In this document: positions 63,661 through 64,000 of the stretch, in pieces
Position numbering within the stretch: position 1 is the first letter of the stretch
Layout: every line of letters starts with the position of its first letter
Origin: Globisporangium splendens
Taxonomy: Eukaryota > Oomycota > Peronosporomycetes > Pythiales > Pythiaceae
Reading direction: 5' to 3'
Length of the DNA stretch: 64,000 nucleotides
Assembly: GCA_006386115.1 (NCBI GenBank)
Contig: VFIW01000084.1
Coordinates: 101,490-165,489 of the forward strand
Made by a program: the position numbers and the translations under genes
Notes under the pieces: model-generated
The model's input: the letters and a program-made list of their open reading frames with translations, nothing else
Told to the model about the DNA's origin: nothing
The model's database searches: none

Positions 63661-64000
63661 TTATTCTAGCAGCTCAAATGCAAGTGCAGACCTCAAGTCC
63701 AAGTTTGCGTCTTTCTTGTTCTCCGACCATACTGCAGCAGCCTTGATTGCATCCTCCGTTGGCATGAATTGCAATTTGTCCAGTTCTTCTTTTCCCACGT
63801 TTGCAGCAACAGCGCTGCTGGATTCGGCTTGTTTCTCTTTTTCCTGACGCTCCAAGATGTCTTCCATGTCGATGTAGGTCGTCTCTGGGTCGTTCGGATA
63901 CATTTTACGCCACGTTTTGCCCGCTTCTTTTGCTTTCCGCTGTTTCTCTTCGACTTCGGCTCGTTGCTGTTTCCGCTTCGCCTCGGCTTCTTTGGCTTTT
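63661..64000 (-). CDS. C-terminal part of an unrecognised protein (open at window edge)
   Basis: About 112 codons up to the stop at 63661-63663. The N-terminal side runs out of the window at 64000. The visible part is a highly charged Lys/Glu/Arg/Gln helix (AKRKQQRAEVEEKQRKAKEA), then WRKMYPNDPETTYIDMEDIL, another charged helix, and a C-terminus with FMPTEDAIKAAAVW and RSALAFELLE. Charged helices of this type occur in many coiled-coil proteins, so no function is proposed. The conserved-looking non-helical blocks and clean frame make a real gene likely. Confidence 0.65.
   Translation of the reverse strand, partial: KAKEAEAKRKQQRAEVEEKQRKAKEAGKTWRKMYPNDPETTYIDMEDILERQEKEKQAESSSAVAANVGKEELDKLQFMPTEDAIKAAAVWSENKKDANLDLRSALAFELLE

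Overview
The window looks like an oomycete (Peronosporales/Pythiales-type) nuclear genome; I cannot name the genus. The evidence is short initiator-plus-flanking promoters of the type TCACTT..AATTTGCC in front of nearly every cellular gene, mostly intronless genes, chromodomain-bearing Ty3/gypsy retrotransposons, and a GH81 plus GH1 glucanase/glucosidase complement.

Layout. Positions 1-14,400 are a nest of broken Ty3/gypsy elements of two families. Family 1 is represented by copies A (1-2,960), B (3,458-5,230) and D (12,191-14,370). A nearly complete family 2 element (5,246-12,081) is embedded in them. Both families carry a long gene on the opposite strand between the integrase and the 3' LTR. 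It encodes a basic N-terminal part and a long coiled coil, and it overlaps the integrase tail and chromodomain in antisense. From 14,270 to 16,060 lie two small ORFs (one unknown, one chromodomain-like) and two compact tRNA-like sequences. From 16,730 to 18,855 lie two inverted 3' ends of a LINE with a zinc finger and RNase H.

Positions 21.4-57.0 kb hold ten copies of a 480-residue MFS sugar transporter of the sucrose-transporter/GPH type. Eight are intact and two are dead. Six of the intact copies form three large palindromes (arms 1.82, 1.69 and 2.15 kb). One palindrome has an 87-base hairpin almost on its symmetry axis. Five copies are almost identical in coding sequence but differ outside the start and stop codons, which points to gene conversion. 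A cytosolic-type GH1 beta-glucosidase sits inside the array and a secreted GH81 endo-1,3-beta-glucanase closes it on the right. A four-exon PLP-homeostasis protein (YggS/PROSC family) and the C-terminal end of an unrecognised gene finish the window.

How the genes may work together (inference): GH81 would cut beta-1,3-glucan outside the cell, the transporters would take up released oligosaccharides or sucrose, and the GH1 enzyme would hydrolyse beta-glucosides inside. The co-location of all three functions resembles a sugar or glucan utilisation cluster expanded by inverted duplication. The other main lead is the antisense coiled-coil gene shared by two divergent retrotransposon families.
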